A stretch of DNA of 14,950 nucleotides from Treponema sp. (GTDB lineage Bacteria > Spirochaetota > Spirochaetia > Treponematales > Rectinemataceae): the NCBI GenBank assembly GCA_017849315.1, contig JAFIHQ010000033.1:1-14950 (forward strand). Direction: 5' to 3'. Under the pieces are notes generated by a model, which did no database searches, was not told the origin of the DNA, and saw nothing but the letters and a program-made list of their open reading frames with translations. Made by a program: the position numbers and the translations under genes. This document shows, in pieces, positions 1-7,449 of this stretch (position 1 is the first letter of the stretch; every line of letters starts with the position of its first letter).

Positions 1-1
1 G

Positions 2-316
2 GATGTCCTCAATTCGCTCTATTCCGATTCGATTCTTGCGCTGGACGAAACCATTTACAACTTTGATACCCGTTTCTATCACTACTATAGACTTGTCAGC
101 AATGGTACTGTCGATATGGACTATATTTTCAAAAACACGTGCATCCTTCATTTCTGCGGTAAGAAAAAGCCCTGGCACAAGAATTACTTGGGTGTTTTCC
201 TGGCGCTATATAAATACTACGAAAAGCAGGTCATAGACGAGGTTGGGCTCTTGCAGACTGAGTCTGAAGGATCCCTAACGCCACTTCGGCTTGCCCCATC
301 GCTCCTGAGGACATGA
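2..316 (+). CDS. Glycosyltransferase family 8 protein, C-terminal part
   Basis: This is the last 104 codons of a gene whose 5' part lies before the window, read in frame from position 2 to the TGA at 314-316. The stretch around the HFCGKKKPWHKNY motif (about 164-202), followed by a Leu/Tyr-rich helix (FLALYKYY), is the classic C-terminal signature of LgtC/GspA-type family 8 glycosyltransferases. The His and Gly-Lys-Lys-Pro-Trp residues there contact the UDP-sugar phosphates and a metal ion. Upstream, the NFDTRFYHYY region fits the part of the fold before this motif. The family transfers a hexose, often galactose or glucose, to surface glycans. The acceptor cannot be told, and the N-terminal DXD motif is outside the window. 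The last 25 residues past the motif look unstructured. Family call confident, specificity unknown. Confidence 0.8.
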   Translation, partial: DVLNSLYSDSILALDETIYNFDTRFYHYYRLVSNGTVDMDYIFKNTCILHFCGKKKPWHKNYLGVFLALYKYYEKQVIDEVGLLQTESEGSLTPLRLAPSLLRT

Positions 317-387
317 AAGCACTCAGAGCATGACAGTGTAAGGCGTTAGCAGAGCACGAAAATCCCGCCGCACAACTTGTCGTTCCG

Positions 388-409
388 TGCTACAATACCT
401 ACACGGTAT
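388..409 (+). promoter_or_regulatory. Candidate extended -10 promoter for the ABC importer operon
   Basis: TGCTACAAT (388-396) is a good extended -10 element, and no convincing -35 sits 16-18 bases upstream, which is usual for extended -10 promoters. It overlaps a small inverted repeat, ATACC-TACAC-GGTAT (395-409), placed where transcription should begin, so a repressor could bind there. The rest of the gap 317-469 holds the leader hairpin and the SD GGGAGG (458-463). Confidence 0.4.
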
Positions 410-442
410 CGTTGGGGTGTGGGCTTTATTGCCCGCCCGACG
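410..442 (+). promoter_or_regulatory. 5' leader hairpin of the ABC importer mRNA
   Basis: GTGGGC (419-424) and GCCCGC (431-436) form a stem with one G-U pair and a six-base loop. It is prolonged, through small bulges, by GG/CC (416-417 with 437-438) and CGT/ACG (410-412 with 440-442). The structure would start within about 10 bases of the predicted transcript 5' end and finish 15 bases before the SD. No U-tract follows, so it is not an intrinsic terminator. A stabilising or regulatory leader is possible. It matches no riboswitch class I know. Confidence 0.35.
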
Positions 443-469
443 GCAGACAATCTTAGCGGGAGGTTCTGT

Positions 470-1444
470 ATGAAACGAGCATTGGTCGCACTGCTCATTG
501 TGATGGTGGCAGCCTCGGCCTGGGCGGCTTCAGGCAAGGTGGTGGTATACACGGCGCACGAGGAATCGATCATCAATGCCCTAGTGCCTATGTTCGAAAA
601 AGACACGGGGATTAAGGTCGACTATGTCAAACTTGCGTCCGGCGACGTCATGAAGCGCGCAAAAGCGGAGGCCAACAACCCTCAGGCTGATGTCATCTGG
701 AGCATTGGGGGTGAACAGCTCGAAGCCGACAATCAGATTCTTTCACCATACACGCCTAAGGAGTGGGACAAGATCAACCCCGTCTACAAGGTCGGAACCA
801 ATTGGCTTCCCTACACCGGTATCATGAATGTCTTTATCGTCAATACGAAGATGCTCAAACCTGAGCAGTATCCCCAGACCTGGACCGACCTCACTGATGC
901 GCGTTTCAAAAAGAATATTTCTTCTGCAAGAGCAGACAAATCCGGATCTTCGTACATGCAGCTTGCCAACGTAATTTCGATTTACGGAGACAAGGGGTGG
1001 GACATTTACAAGGGGATTATGAAGAACATGGTCATTTCGTCTTCCTCTGGCGCTGTCCCTAAATTTGTCAATGATGGTGAACAGGCGGTCGGTATTACCC
1101 TGGAAGACAACGCCTTCAGGTTTGTAGCAGGCGGCGGTCCTGTGGCGATTGTCTATCCAAAGGATGGAACGGTGGCAGCTCCCGATGGCATAGCGCTTCT
1201 AAAGGGCGCTCAGAACCTCGAGAATGCAAAGAAATTCATAGACTGGTGTCTTTCCAAGCCGGTTCAGGAGTATTTGGTCGACGCGATGGCGCGCAGACCT
1301 GTTCGAGTAGATTGCAAGGATCCGAAAGGTCTTCCTGCGATCTCCACTATTAAGACCATACCGTACGATTTTGGATGGGCGGCGAAAAACAAGGATGTCT
1401 TTATCAAGAAGTTTACTGACATAGCAATGGATCTCGGACTGTAA
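470..1444 (+). CDS. ABC transporter extracellular substrate-binding protein (family 1, FbpA/AfuA-like)
   Basis: A 324-residue periplasmic binding protein that delivers a ligand to the permease encoded downstream. The ATG at 470 was chosen because GGGAGG lies 6 bases upstream and it begins a clean signal peptide: MKRALVALLIV, then an Ala-rich c-region ending near residues 19-20 (ASAWA-A). No lipobox cysteine is seen. The mature protein opens with the typical KVVVYTAHEE strand and has the family block DVIWSIGGEQLEADNQ and a C-terminal VQEYLVDAMARRPVR segment. At the place where iron-binding FbpA/FutA proteins carry adjacent tyrosines, this protein has ITLEDNAFRF (from residue 209). It may therefore bind something other than Fe(III), for example a sugar phosphate, as AfuA does, or a phosphonate or polyamine. 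Operon with the ATPase and fused permease. Length is normal. Family sure, ligand unknown. Confidence 0.85.
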   Translation: MKRALVALLIVMVAASAWAASGKVVVYTAHEESIINALVPMFEKDTGIKVDYVKLASGDVMKRAKAEANNPQADVIWSIGGEQLEADNQILSPYTPKEWDKINPVYKVGTNWLPYTGIMNVFIVNTKMLKPEQYPQTWTDLTDARFKKNISSARADKSGSSYMQLANVISIYGDKGWDIYKGIMKNMVISSSSGAVPKFVNDGEQAVGITLEDNAFRFVAGGGPVAIVYPKDGTVAAPDGIALLKGAQNLENAKKFIDWCLSKPVQEYLVDAMARRPVRVDCKDPKGLPAISTIKTIPYDFGWAAKNKDVFIKKFTDIAMDLGL

Positions 1445-1469
1445 CGTTCTTGTTACTCTCGTTGCGACG

Positions 1470-1496
1470 GGCCTTCCGTAACCGAAGGGCCTCTTT
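1470..1496 (+). terminator. Partial terminator / attenuator after the binding-protein gene
   Basis: GGCCTTC (1470-1476) pairs with GAAGG(G)CC (1484-1491) with one bulged G, followed by the short T-rich run TCTTT. The 242-base gap 1445-1686 otherwise holds no gene. A leaky hairpin here would give more binding protein than ATPase and permease, a common arrangement in importer operons. It may instead protect the upstream mRNA. A separate promoter for the ATPase gene is not convincing. Confidence 0.4.
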
Positions 1497-1686
1497 GTGA
1501 GGATATCCTTCTGGTGGTCTCCTGGGGTTCTCTTACGGAAGGCTCTGGCAACGGTGTTTTCCCGGCCGAAAACAAGGCCGCGTTCAGACGTCAGGCTTCT
1601 GACTTGCGCGTTCCTCTTTCCTTTTTTGTCGTTCAACACTGTTTTATGTTGGCTTGTGCTGCTAGACCTCTTACAGGGAGTTTCTG

Positions 1687-2787
1687 ATGACCTCTATACG
1701 AATAGTCAATTTGGAAAAGAAATTCGGCGATCTCGTCGCTTTGTCCGACATCAACCTGGAGATAAGACCGGGGGAATTCTTTACCTTGTTGGGACCTTCC
1801 GGCTGTGGCAAGACCACCTTGCTGCGCACGATAGCGGGCTTCTACAAACAAGACAAAGGCGACGTCTACCTGGGCGACGAACTGGTGAACAGTATTCCCG
1901 CCTACAAGCGCAATACAGGAATGGTGTTCCAAAACTACGCCGTTTTCCCTCACATGACCGTTTATGAGAATGTCGCGTACGGATTGAAGGTACGCAGGCT
2001 CCCCAAGAAGGAAATTGACGAACGCGTCAAAGCGGCGCTTAAGAACGTGCATCTTACCGGTTACGAGGACCGCACCCCGGACAAGCTCTCAGGCGGGCAG
2101 CAACAGCGCGTTGGTCTGGCACGCGCCATGGCAATTGAGCCGCGCGTGTTACTTTTTGACGAGCCGCTTTCCAATCTCGATGCCAAGCTCAGAGTAGAGA
2201 TGCGCGAGGAGATACGGTCGGTGCAGAAAAAGCTTGGTATTACCGCCATTTATGTGACGCACGACCAGGAAGAGGCGCTCGTTATCTCGGATCGAATTGC
2301 CGTAGTCAATTTTGGCAAGATTCAGCAGGTAGGCGAGCCCTGGGAGATCTACAAGAATCCCAAAAACCTGTTTGTTGCCACCTTTGTTGGCAAAATAAAT
2401 ACCGTGGACGTGGCCTTGGGCGAGCTGTTGGCCGACGGTCTGCGCCAGGCAACCTTCCGCGGTGTGACATTTTTGGTCCCGAGCGCCGGAACGGAAGGAA
2501 AATCCGAAGCTACACTGGCGTTCCGCCCTGAGGACATCCAGGAAACGGAAGATCTAGGCTCCACAAACAAGGTTGTGGGACAGGTGGAATCGGTGTCGTT
2601 CCTGGGATCCACCGCGCGTGTTACCCTTAAATTTGAAGATACGGCAATTGTATTTGACCGCCATTGTCCAAAAGAAGAAGATATACCTGCCATTGGGGAG
2701 ACCTTACAGGTCTGTATCCCACCGTCTGCGTGCCTGCTCTTTGACAAACAGAGCGGCGAGCGCCTTGGTGCCGGAGGGGAACGATGA
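1687..2787 (+). CDS. ABC transporter ATP-binding protein (PotA/FbpC/UgpC type)
   Basis: A 366-residue importer ATPase that drives uptake by the adjacent permease from the cytoplasmic face. All nucleotide-binding motifs are intact: Walker A GPSGCGKTT (36-44), Q-loop Gln82 in VFQNYAVFPH, signature LSGGQ (134-138), Walker B VLLFDE (154-159), D-loop SNLDAKLR, and H-loop His192 in VTHDQEEA. Residues from about 235 onward form the C-terminal TOBE-type regulatory domain found in the spermidine/putrescine, iron and maltose ATPase group, including the FRPEDI motif. The ATG at 1687 has GGGAG 6 bases upstream. The stop overlaps the permease start by four bases (ATGA), so translational coupling is likely. 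The sequence does not tell the substrate. Confidence 0.92.
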   Translation: MTSIRIVNLEKKFGDLVALSDINLEIRPGEFFTLLGPSGCGKTTLLRTIAGFYKQDKGDVYLGDELVNSIPAYKRNTGMVFQNYAVFPHMTVYENVAYGLKVRRLPKKEIDERVKAALKNVHLTGYEDRTPDKLSGGQQQRVGLARAMAIEPRVLLFDEPLSNLDAKLRVEMREEIRSVQKKLGITAIYVTHDQEEALVISDRIAVVNFGKIQQVGEPWEIYKNPKNLFVATFVGKINTVDVALGELLADGLRQATFRGVTFLVPSAGTEGKSEATLAFRPEDIQETEDLGSTNKVVGQVESVSFLGSTARVTLKFEDTAIVFDRHCPKEEDIPAIGETLQVCIPPSACLLFDKQSGERLGAGGER

Positions 2788-4442
2788 CCCTTGGCAAGCG
2801 AAGATTGGATGTCTGGACTTTTGTAACGCTCTTGGGTTTTGCGATCGTCGTTGTTTTTCTCATCTATCCACTTTTTGACGTTTTCAAATATAGCTTCATG
2901 GACAAGGAAACCGGGCAGTTTTCCTTTTCCAACTGGAAGGAGTTTTTTTCGCGGGCCTATTATCTCCGTGCCTTTGGGCATTCAATGTTGGTGGCCGTGT
3001 TGACGACCTTCTTCTCCATGGTACTTGGCATTCCCCTCGCCTTTTTTACGTCGAGATACAAAATTCGCGGCACCAATCTGCTCACTACCCTGTCGGTGCT
3101 GGCCCTGCTGTCGCCAACTTTTATCGGGGCATATTCGTGGATAACAATGCTTGGCAAGCAGGGGTTCTTGAGGCTGTTCTTTTCTTCAATAGGAATTAGG
3201 CTCCCAGAAATCTATGGCCCTTTTGGAATAATTCTTTCAGATTCCTTGCAATATTATCCATTTATATCGCTTATGCTGGCGGGAGCCCTCAATACCATCG
3301 ACCGGTCACTGGAAGAAGCGTCGGAGAACCTTGGTTCCCGATCTTTGGGGACCTTTTTCAAGATTACTTTGCCGCTTGTAATGCCTTCGCTGACCGGTGG
3401 CGCGCTGATTGTGTTTATGATGTCGCTTTCTAACTTTGGAACCCCGATGGTGATCGGAGGCAACTACCTCGTGTTGTCAACCCTCGCCTACAACATGTAC
3501 ACGAGCGAAGTGGCAGAGACGCCAGGAATGGCATCGACGGTTTCTATTGTCCTTATGCTCTGCGCGTCGGTGGTGATTATTTTGCAGAACTGGGCTTCGT
3601 CGCGGAGAAAGTACTCGAGCATGCTGGTAAATCGTCCAATTCAGAAGCGACTTTCCAAGGGCAAGTCCTTTGCGGCGCACCTTGTTTGTTACCTCATTGT
3701 TGCGCTTTCAACTTTGCCGCTTCTTGTCATTGTTTTCTATTCGTTCAGGAACACGAACGGACCAGTCTTTACACGTGGTTTTGGGCTCGAGAGTTATAAA
3801 CAGATCTTCTTCGATATACCGAAAACAGTCATCAATAGTTTTGTGTATTCATTTATTGCAGTTATACTTATATCGATTATTGGGACTTTGCTTGGCTTTG
3901 TCATAGCTCGTAGCAAAGGCGTGTCCGTCAAGGTTTTGGATCAATTGCTTGCAATTCCTTACATCGTACCAGGCACGGTGCTTGGTATAGGTTTTATTAT
4001 CGCATTTAATAGAAAGCCGATCTATCTTGCCGGCACGGCGACGATCATCATTATGGCGTACTTTATACGACGCCTGCCTTACTCTGTAAGGTCGGCAGCA
4101 TCCATCCTCAAGCAGATCGACCCCGCTTTGGAGGAGGCAGGAATCAACTTAGGATCCCCTCCCGGCAGGACTTTCCGCACCGTAACGCTTCCTTTAATGA
4201 AAAGTGGTATAGTGTCAGGTGCTATAATGAGTTGGGTAACATCGATGAATGAGCTCTCTGCTTCCATTTTGCTCTATGTCGGTAAGACGATGACGATGCC
4301 CATTAAGATCTATATTTCTGTCGTCGACGGGTACTTTGGAACGGCGAGTGCCATGTCTACAATTCTTTTGGTTGTTACCGGCGTCTCGATGTTCGTCGTA
4401 AACAAGTACTTTAACAGGGGTAGCGAGACATTTATCTCTTGA
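2784..4442 (+). CDS. ABC transporter permease, fused two-domain (FbpB/AfuB-like)
   Basis: A 552-residue inner-membrane permease in which both transmembrane domains are joined in one chain. It contains two copies of the EAA loop that docks on the ATPase: EEASENLGSRSLGTFFKITLP (starting at Glu177) and EEAGINLGSPPGRTFRTVTLP (starting at Glu450). Hydrophobic segments fall into two sets, about residues 14-280 and 300-540, joined by a basic stretch near 272-293 (SSRRKYSS...). The fused form is typical of the Fe(III), hexose-phosphate (AfuB) and some 2-aminoethylphosphonate importers, unlike the two separate permeases of polyamine systems. It starts within the stop of the ATPase gene (ATGA). Base composition is distinctly AT-richer than in the rest of the window, as expected for Phe/Ile-rich membrane helices. 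Complete, with no sign of damage. Confidence 0.9.
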   Translation: MTLGKRRLDVWTFVTLLGFAIVVVFLIYPLFDVFKYSFMDKETGQFSFSNWKEFFSRAYYLRAFGHSMLVAVLTTFFSMVLGIPLAFFTSRYKIRGTNLLTTLSVLALLSPTFIGAYSWITMLGKQGFLRLFFSSIGIRLPEIYGPFGIILSDSLQYYPFISLMLAGALNTIDRSLEEASENLGSRSLGTFFKITLPLVMPSLTGGALIVFMMSLSNFGTPMVIGGNYLVLSTLAYNMYTSEVAETPGMASTVSIVLMLCASVVIILQNWASSRRKYSSMLVNRPIQKRLSKGKSFAAHLVCYLIVALSTLPLLVIVFYSFRNTNGPVFTRGFGLESYKQIFFDIPKTVINSFVYSFIAVILISIIGTLLGFVIARSKGVSVKVLDQLLAIPYIVPGTVLGIGFIIAFNRKPIYLAGTATIIIMAYFIRRLPYSVRSAASILKQIDPALEEAGINLGSPPGRTFRTVTLPLMKSGIVSGAIMSWVTSMNELSASILLYVGKTMTMPIKIYISVVDGYFGTASAMSTILLVVTGVSMFVVNKYFNRGSETFIS

Positions 4443-4465
4443 GATTGAGATGGATCTCTCCGGGG

Positions 4466-4500
4466 GGCGCCTTGATGTCAGGCGCCTAGACTTGGTCTTT
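4466..4500 (+). terminator. Probable terminator of the ABC importer operon
   Basis: GGCGCCT (4466-4472) and AGGCGCC (4480-4486) form a perfect 7-bp GC-rich stem with a seven-base loop, 23 bases after the permease stop. The T-rich run behind it (CTTGGTCTTT) is interrupted, so termination may be partial. A smaller GAGAT/ATCTC inverted repeat overlaps the stop region (4441-4458). Confidence 0.5.
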
Positions 4501-4633
4501 GCGGGGGGTTATGTCCAGAAAGGTCGCACCCCAAAGCGTAGCACAACGAAATCTTGATAGAAAACAAAGAAACCTCGGGAATTTTGAATTGAGCGACGAA
4601 GACGCGCGCGTTTCATTGGTAAGGAGGTGCGCA

Positions 4634-5410
4634 ATGCACTACACACAATGGATAGGCGCGCGTATTTTTTCGCGCGCGGGTTTACTGATTGTCGCGTTTG
4701 TCTGCCTTGTCGTTCCGATTTGGGGGCCGCCCAAGGTGGCAGCGTCGGCTCGATTTGAACAGGCTGACGCAGATGTACCTTGGCAAGATCTGGATATAGC
4801 GGAAGACTTGGAATGCCTTTTGCAAGGCTCGTGTGTGGATGAACTGGAGGCAGCCAAAGTAAAGGGAGGAGACACGAGGGTAACATTGAATGCTTCAAGG
4901 ACCAAGCTCAAAGTCGAAGTGATCGACAGCGAGTATGAGGCAAAGCTTGGCAGAATTCCACCTAAGGAAACGTATGTGATCGATGTTCATAATCGCGTTA
5001 TGCAGACTACCGAGGCGCCTTTTATGCCGAAACCTGGCACTCAGAATGTTGCACCCCATGGCCCTGGTGTAACCTGCGCTCCGCAACCTTTCCCTGCCGG
5101 CAATTGGCTGATAACCGGAGAACGGGCACGTGGAGACAAATACGGACCTTTCAGCATTCAAACCAACGCCGTTGGTCATGTGGATGTCTATGGGCCAGTC
5201 GGACCTGAAGGTCGAGCGGAATACCTGGGAACCTATGCCGATACGGGTTATTCATTGCATTCTAATACAATTCCTTTTGAGCGTTCACTTTCCTACGGTT
5301 GCATCATAATGCGGCAGGACGATGTGTCGAAATTGACACAAACGCTTCTTATAGACAAGGGCAGGGATCCGAATGCACGTCAGACTATTTATGTTCCCGA
5401 CAGGAAATAG
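4634..5410 (+). CDS. Exported YkuD-like L,D-transpeptidase family protein
   Basis: A 258-residue protein. The ATG at 4634 is chosen over the in-frame 4499 start because AAGGAGGT (4621-4628) stands 5 bases before it and it gives a proper signal peptide: basic start, hydrophobic AGLLIVAFVCLVVPIWG, likely cleavage after AASA near residue 39. The C-terminal third resembles YkuD-type L,D-transpeptidases, which form or trim peptidoglycan cross-links outside the membrane. It has PAGNWLITGE, GPFSI and then LHSN...SYGCIIMRQDDV, with candidate catalytic His209 and Cys223, 14 residues apart. The canonical SHGCxR motif is altered: Tyr replaces His, and Ile replaces Arg after the Cys. Residues 54-61 contain a CLLQGSC cysteine pair that could form a disulfide. 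It may be a divergent transpeptidase or a relative such as DUF2778/Tlde1. It stands alone between two hairpins. The 191-base gap before it holds only the operon terminator and the SD; no clear promoter is seen. Confidence 0.65.
   Translation: MHYTQWIGARIFSRAGLLIVAFVCLVVPIWGPPKVAASARFEQADADVPWQDLDIAEDLECLLQGSCVDELEAAKVKGGDTRVTLNASRTKLKVEVIDSEYEAKLGRIPPKETYVIDVHNRVMQTTEAPFMPKPGTQNVAPHGPGVTCAPQPFPAGNWLITGERARGDKYGPFSIQTNAVGHVDVYGPVGPEGRAEYLGTYADTGYSLHSNTIPFERSLSYGCIIMRQDDVSKLTQTLLIDKGRDPNARQTIYVPDRK
4656..4677 (+). promoter_or_regulatory. GC hairpin in the first codons of the YkuD-like gene
   Basis: GCGCGCG (4656-4662), loop TATTTTTT, CGCGCGC (4671-4677): a perfect 7-bp all-GC stem beginning 22 bases after the start of the ATG. 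A further CGCGCGCG run at 4603-4610, before the SD, could pair instead with the 3' arm (4671-4678) and enclose the SD and start codon. Two exclusive folds are therefore possible. Effect on translation is inference. Confidence 0.4.
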
Positions 5411-5525
5411 TCCTTTATGAGATAGATCTGAGTGTTTTGTGAGACGATTAAAATCTCCTAACGTAGTGTTCGATATGAGTTTTCGATGTGAAATTGCAAA
5501 GAAAATCGTAAGATTGGAGGTATCT

Positions 5526-6530
5526 ATGATTTCCAAGGCAGCGAATTCGTTAGTGGCAGGACCAGTTCAGTCTGGCGCAAATAGACATATTCTGAATAGC
5601 TCGAAGTGTATACAAGCGTTTTTATTGTTGATCTATGTTTGCGTTGGAGGCTTGCTTTTCGTAGGCTGTTCCAATAAGAAACAAGAACAGGTAAATAACC
5701 AAGAGACAATTCCCCAACAACCTACCGAGGCTGGCAAAACCTTAGCTGAAAACAAGGCGAGCCCGAGCACCGATGCTGCGCCACACGTAGAAGACCCTAT
5801 TGTGCTGCCTGGAATTGTAGCCGGTACCAACGAAGTGCTTATTGTGTATAAGGATACGCGGTTTGGAATTCTCGAGAGTCAGGGGTATGACACCACAGTT
5901 TATCGATTTCATCTGCTCCCTGGGGGATGGTTGGATGGTGCAATGGTCTATAAGCGCGACTTGACAGGAGAGGTTCCTATTGCAAGGTATGATTTTAGCC
6001 GTGCCGGAGAGGAGATACTTGTCTCCAAATCCACTACGGATAAGGCGGCAGTCCAAGCGACTTTTGATGTGGAACCAGAAAAAATCGCCATAAATGGGGA
6101 CGTAACCCGGGTGCTCTCTCTAAACGGCAAAAACACACTCCAAATCAGCCCCGGGGACGACTCTTATGTTGAAGAATACCGCAGGGGAAGCAAGCAGTTC
6201 TCAGGGACTTTAACCATCAAGCGCAATGGCAACATAGAACGGGACGCAAAGTGGGCCTCCAAGAGCGCGACACAATTTCAACTTAAAGAACAGGCCGAGG
6301 ACGGTTTTACGGTCGAGCTATGGCTTGACCTTGCCAAAGACGAAACTCGCTTTAGAACGGATAAAATGGAGGGGATAAACGAGGTTTATGCAAAAAGACT
6401 GGCGAGTTGTCTTGAAAGCGAACACGGCTTTGAGGATTTTGCTCTCATTGACTATGTCCTGGGCGGTTCCATAAACAACATTAGGCCAGCCATGGCTCTT
6501 CTATTGTTGAACACTGCAAGCCAGCTTTGA
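5526..6530 (+). CDS. Hypothetical lipoprotein
   Basis: A 334-residue lipoprotein of a family I do not recognise. The ATG at 5526 has GGAGG (5516-5520) 5 bases upstream. A start at 5439 in the same frame has no such site. The signal is unusually long. About 28 polar residues precede the hydrophobic stretch AFLLLIYVCVGGLLFVG, and the lipobox LLFVGC puts the lipidated cysteine at residue 48. After the cysteine comes a polar, Gln/Glu/Pro-rich tether (about 50-85). A folded part, rich in short beta-type segments (for example YDTTVYRFHLLPGGW, YVEEYRRGS), runs to the end. No enzyme motif is visible. A surface or periplasmic membrane-anchored role is all that can be said. The upstream gap 5411-5525 contains a degenerate 13-bp tandem repeat (TTCGATATGAG at 5469, TTCGATGTGAA at 5482). 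Confidence 0.7.
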   Translation: MISKAANSLVAGPVQSGANRHILNSSKCIQAFLLLIYVCVGGLLFVGCSNKKQEQVNNQETIPQQPTEAGKTLAENKASPSTDAAPHVEDPIVLPGIVAGTNEVLIVYKDTRFGILESQGYDTTVYRFHLLPGGWLDGAMVYKRDLTGEVPIARYDFSRAGEEILVSKSTTDKAAVQATFDVEPEKIAINGDVTRVLSLNGKNTLQISPGDDSYVEEYRRGSKQFSGTLTIKRNGNIERDAKWASKSATQFQLKEQAEDGFTVELWLDLAKDETRFRTDKMEGINEVYAKRLASCLESEHGFEDFALIDYVLGGSINNIRPAMALLLLNTASQL

Positions 6531-6551
6531 AAGATACGTTATTGGATATGG

Positions 6552-6604
6552 AGCCCGCACAGACTGTGAACTTTGACGTCACAAGCTTTGCGGGCTTTGT
6601 TTGG
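6552..6604 (+). terminator. Candidate terminator of the lipoprotein gene
   Basis: AGCCCGCA (6552-6559) and TGCGGGCT (6589-6596) form a perfect 8-bp stem enclosing 29 bases, followed by TTGTTTGG. The long loop makes it weaker than usual. The right arm overlaps the last codons of the convergent pseudouridine synthase gene, whose own transcript shows no T-tract here. Confidence 0.4.
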
Positions 6605-7313
6605 AATTCTCTACCATTTCTTGAAAAACTCCCCAGAGCGTTTCGTCGGTAGGAAGGTCCGCTATAATACGGAGTGGTTCTCGGGTATGGGGATGTGGAA
6701 AATCGATTTTCCACGCGTGAAGCATGATGCGTCCGGAAGACGAACTGCGTTTGGCTCCATATTTGAGGTCGCCTTTTATGGGCCAACCCTCTGCTGCAAA
6801 TTGGGCGCGGATCTGATGATGGCGCCCCGTGAGCGGTTCAGCCTCGACAAAGAAATAGCGGTCACTCCTGGCTACAAGTCTGTACTGCAGTTCTGCATCG
6901 CTTGAGACCTTTGTTTGGCCCGCGCCTGGCTTGTTGGAATTTGAAGCCCCCACGGGCAGCGCGACAGAAAGGTTCCTACGTTTATCGAATATTATAGAGT
7001 GTTTGAGTATCCCTTCAGGTGGTACAGGTTCTTTTTCCAGACACGCAACATACGTCTTGTGTATTTCGTGCGTACGAAACTGCTTTTCAAGTGTCTGGAG
7101 TGCCCTGATATTCCTTGCAAAAACGACAATGCCAGAAGTCCGACGGTCTATGCGGTGTGCAGCTTCAAGAAATGTGGCGAACTCGGGATGTTCTTGCTTT
7201 AGAAGCGATTGAAGATCTATGTCCCCAGTCTTGTCTTTTAGGACTGGTAAGGCTGCGAGCTTATTTACTATCGCTATATCATCATCTACATACAAGATTT
7301 TATAAGATTCCAC
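6579..7313 (-). CDS. RluA-family rRNA/tRNA pseudouridine synthase
   Basis: A 244-residue enzyme that isomerises a uridine in rRNA or tRNA to pseudouridine. It begins with GTG at 7313-7311, preceded by GAGGGAG with 6-base spacing. The catalytic block HRIDRRTSGIVVFA is intact, with nucleophile Asp56. The HKTYVA motif carries the conserved Tyr88, and GRHHQIRAQFA (from 163) is the family's third signature. There is no N-terminal S4 RNA-binding domain, so it is the compact RluA-like form rather than the RluC/RluD form. A polar, poorly conserved loop near residues 122-138 looks like an insertion. It is convergent with the lipoprotein gene and divergent from deoD. The exact target uridine cannot be read from the sequence. 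Confidence 0.9.
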   Translation of the reverse strand: MESYKILYVDDDIAIVNKLAALPVLKDKTGDIDLQSLLKQEHPEFATFLEAAHRIDRRTSGIVVFARNIRALQTLEKQFRTHEIHKTYVACLEKEPVPPEGILKHSIIFDKRRNLSVALPVGASNSNKPGAGQTKVSSDAELQYRLVARSDRYFFVEAEPLTGRHHQIRAQFAAEGWPIKGDLKYGAKRSSSSGRIMLHAWKIDFPHPHTREPLRIIADLPTDETLWGVFQEMVENSKQSPQSL

Positions 7314-7384
7314 CTAAATCTCCCTCGAATCTCCCTGTTATGCCCGGGTAGCTGCCGGCCGGTATGTTCACCGTTCGGCACTAC

Positions 7385-7449
7385 CTGACAAAAACTTATA
7401 TGGCACAGTATACTGCCAAACTTACACCAGTGATAAGCTGGACTATAAG
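7385..7449. promoter_or_regulatory. Divergent promoter region between the pseudouridine synthase gene and deoD
   Basis: The palindrome CAGTATACTG (7406-7415) can serve as a -10 (TATACT) on both strands. On the plus strand CTGACA (7385-7390) lies 18 bases before it. On the minus strand TTATCA (complement of 7431-7436) lies 18 bases before it. A second plus-strand candidate is TTACAC (7422-7427), 16 bases, TATAAG (7444-7449). The gap 7314-7486 holds no gene. These assignments are from consensus matching only. Confidence 0.4.

Noticed and set aside
275..349. 8-bp inverted repeat CTAACGCC / GGCGTTAG around the end of the glycosyltransferase gene
   Set aside because: With 59 bases between the arms, matches of this length are expected several times by chance in 15 kb, and no T-run follows.
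4499..4633. Longer N-terminus for the YkuD-like protein from 4499
   Set aside because: It would add 45 polar residues before the signal peptide and ignore the AAGGAGGT placed just before 4634.
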